64,000 nt of DNA, taken from positions 1-64,000 of the forward strand of contig JAFDVR010000004.1 of assembly GCA_018268855.1 (NCBI GenBank), in the 5' to 3' direction. The DNA is from Acidobacteriota bacterium (GTDB taxonomy: Bacteria; Acidobacteriota; Terriglobia; Terriglobales; Acidobacteriaceae). The position numbers and the translations under genes were made by a program. This document shows positions 63,199 to 64,000 of the stretch, piece by piece (position 1 is the stretch's first letter; each line of letters starts with the position of its first letter). Under the pieces are notes generated by a model that did not search any database, had not been told where the DNA came from, and saw nothing but the letters and a program-made list of their open reading frames with translations.

Positions 63199-63680
63199 CA
63201 CGATCCCTGGTAGGCATCGCGGAGGAGGGTTATCGCCTCCCCGGCTCGGAGCTTGTCTAACCCTAAGCTGAGAGCTGGGACAGCAACCGCTTTCAGCTTG
63301 ATCGGACTCGTTTCGTTGAAGCGGTGGATCGCCTTGAAGGATTCCCGGAGAACCAACCACGTCGTATCAACTGGGCTCAGCGACTCTTCCGGCGAAGTCG
63401 CAACGCCGGGGATCGCGTAGGGGGGCCGCCCTTTGGCAACCTCGTAATCGGGCATCTTCACAACCTGCGTCTGATGAAGCGGAGCCGGGGGCTTGATGGC
63501 TCCCCACTCCATAGCCGACATGAGAGGCACGAAGACCGCATCCAAGCCGCCACTAGCATCTACTGCGTCCGCATACTTTTGGAACACGGTCACCTGGGGC
63601 AGTTGCGCGAGTTCTGCTTCTAAGCCCTTCGCTCGCTCAGGGTTCATTTCGATCACATACAAATAGATTTGATTTGTCAT
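63195..63680 (-). CDS. macro-domain-like candidate immunity protein
   Basis: A 161-aa protein. The layout suggests a divergent macro (ADP-ribose-binding) fold: an N-terminal beta strand (IYLYVIEMN), FQKYADAVDASGGLDAVFVPLMSA, a middle with PPYAIPGVATSPEESLSPVD, a helix TTWLVLRESFKAIHRFN, then the strand and loop IKLKAVAVPALSLGLDKLRAGEA. These match the order seen in phage-type macro domains. The canonical ADP-ribose loops are altered, so catalysis is uncertain. ATG overlaps the toxin stop upstream by 4 nt (ATGA), the position of an immunity gene. The family call is tentative. Confidence 0.55.
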   Translation of the reverse strand: MTNQIYLYVIEMNPERAKGLEAELAQLPQVTVFQKYADAVDASGGLDAVFVPLMSAMEWGAIKPPAPLHQTQVVKMPDYEVAKGRPPYAIPGVATSPEESLSPVDTTWLVLRESFKAIHRFNETSPIKLKAVAVPALSLGLDKLRAGEAITLLRDAYQGSW

Positions 63681-64000
63681 TGTGGCTTCACCTGTGGAAG
63701 GTTGTCGTTGTGGATCAGAACGCCTCGCCCTTCGGTTGCTGCGCTATGTACCGGAGAGCTATTGACTAGATCGGTCGGTGCAGTTCCTCTGACTACCGTC
63801 GTCGATGGACCGCCTCCCGCTGCTTGTTGAGCGCCGAACTGCTCGGCACTCTGTTGAGAAAAGAAGAAGCCTTTGTACTCTGTACCGTTTGGAGATGGTA
63901 GGAACTGACCAGTATTTTGGATACTCTCCAGTTCAGTTGCATCAACCGCTCTATAGAGTTCCGTTGTAGTAACCGATGCGCTCTCGCCAACGAAGCTTCC
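63677..64000 (-). CDS. C-terminal toxin domain of an Rhs/polymorphic toxin, ADP-ribosyltransferase-like (partial)
   Basis: An uninterrupted frame enters from beyond the right edge and ends at 63677; only the last 107 codons are visible and no start is inside the window. It contains ELYRAVDATELESIQNTGQF, KGFFFSQQSAEQFG, STTVVRGTAPTDL and EGRGVLIHNDNLPQV. The order (L)YRAV, then a Phe-Ser-rich strand with a following helix, then a late acidic strand is the pattern of small ART-fold toxins. It is the probable tip of the full-length Rhs protein of this locus, coupled by ATGA to the macro-like gene. The family assignment is by pattern only. Confidence 0.6.
   Translation of the reverse strand, partial: GSFVGESASVTTTELYRAVDATELESIQNTGQFLPSPNGTEYKGFFFSQQSAEQFGAQQAAGGGPSTTVVRGTAPTDLVNSSPVHSAATEGRGVLIHNDNLPQVKPQ

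Overview
The window is a piece of chromosome from an Acidobacteriota (class Terriglobia, family Acidobacteriaceae) genome. The evidence is the 5' part of a 16S rRNA gene at the left edge, whose V1-V2 sequence reads as subdivision 1 Acidobacteria. This is supported by the moderately high GC content and by a rich set of secreted glycoside hydrolases and peptidases. The short intergenic hairpin repeats are of a style I recall from this family. I cannot name the genus from sequence reading alone.

Layout. 1-386: start of a 16S gene on the minus strand, driven by two tandem sigma70-type promoters with exact 17-bp spacing. 1.3-16 kb: mostly single-gene units: ilvE, a TonB-like protein, a DUF488 protein, a GGDEF cyclase, two GT-C type membrane glycosyltransferases, a flavin monooxygenase, a secreted esterase and valS. 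16.3-23.7 kb: a compact plus-strand run nadC-birA-coaX-(unknown)-rlmD-comEC, meeting an M1 aminopeptidase gene tail to tail with a 20-bp overlap. 26.3-36.8 kb: a minus-strand carbohydrate cluster. It runs GH15 glucoamylase, transketolase, a possible 44-codon ORF, rpiB, a YihX-like HAD phosphatase, gnd, zwf, pgl and glk. Together these could carry alpha-glucan to glucose, glucose-6-P and the oxidative and non-oxidative pentose phosphate steps. 36.9-47.9 kb: a PEP-CTERM protein, a radical SAM protein, a GH127 enzyme, a sorbosone-dehydrogenase-like protein, an FmdE-like protein, a bactofilin, a GT1 glycosyltransferase, an SMR exporter and superoxide dismutase.

47.9-53.9 kb: a type I restriction-modification operon hsdM-hsdS-(Bro-N/DinD-like gene)-hsdR. 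The Bro-N gene sits between hsdS and hsdR. It is preceded by a relic copy of the first 35 bp of the hsdR coding region and by a 31-bp near-perfect palindrome whose core recurs inside the Bro-N gene. 54-61 kb: GH89 alpha-N-acetylglucosaminidase, a cytochrome P450, an M2 peptidyl-dipeptidase and an alpha/beta hydrolase.

61.2-64 kb: an accessory Rhs polymorphic-toxin locus on the minus strand, bounded on its left by the 3' part of a decayed tRNA-Pro(GGG). Reading downstream along the minus strand there are four parts. First is a toxin tail that runs in from beyond the window and looks like an ADP-ribosyltransferase. Second, with an ATGA overlap, comes a macro-domain-like candidate immunity gene. 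Third, with a GTGA overlap, comes a displaced Rhs tip ending in a NucA/NucB-type nuclease, followed by a SUKH (SMI1/KNR4) immunity gene. Fourth is an Rhs repeat remnant. The ART/macro pair and the Bro-N insertion in the restriction operon are the two most unusual things in the window.
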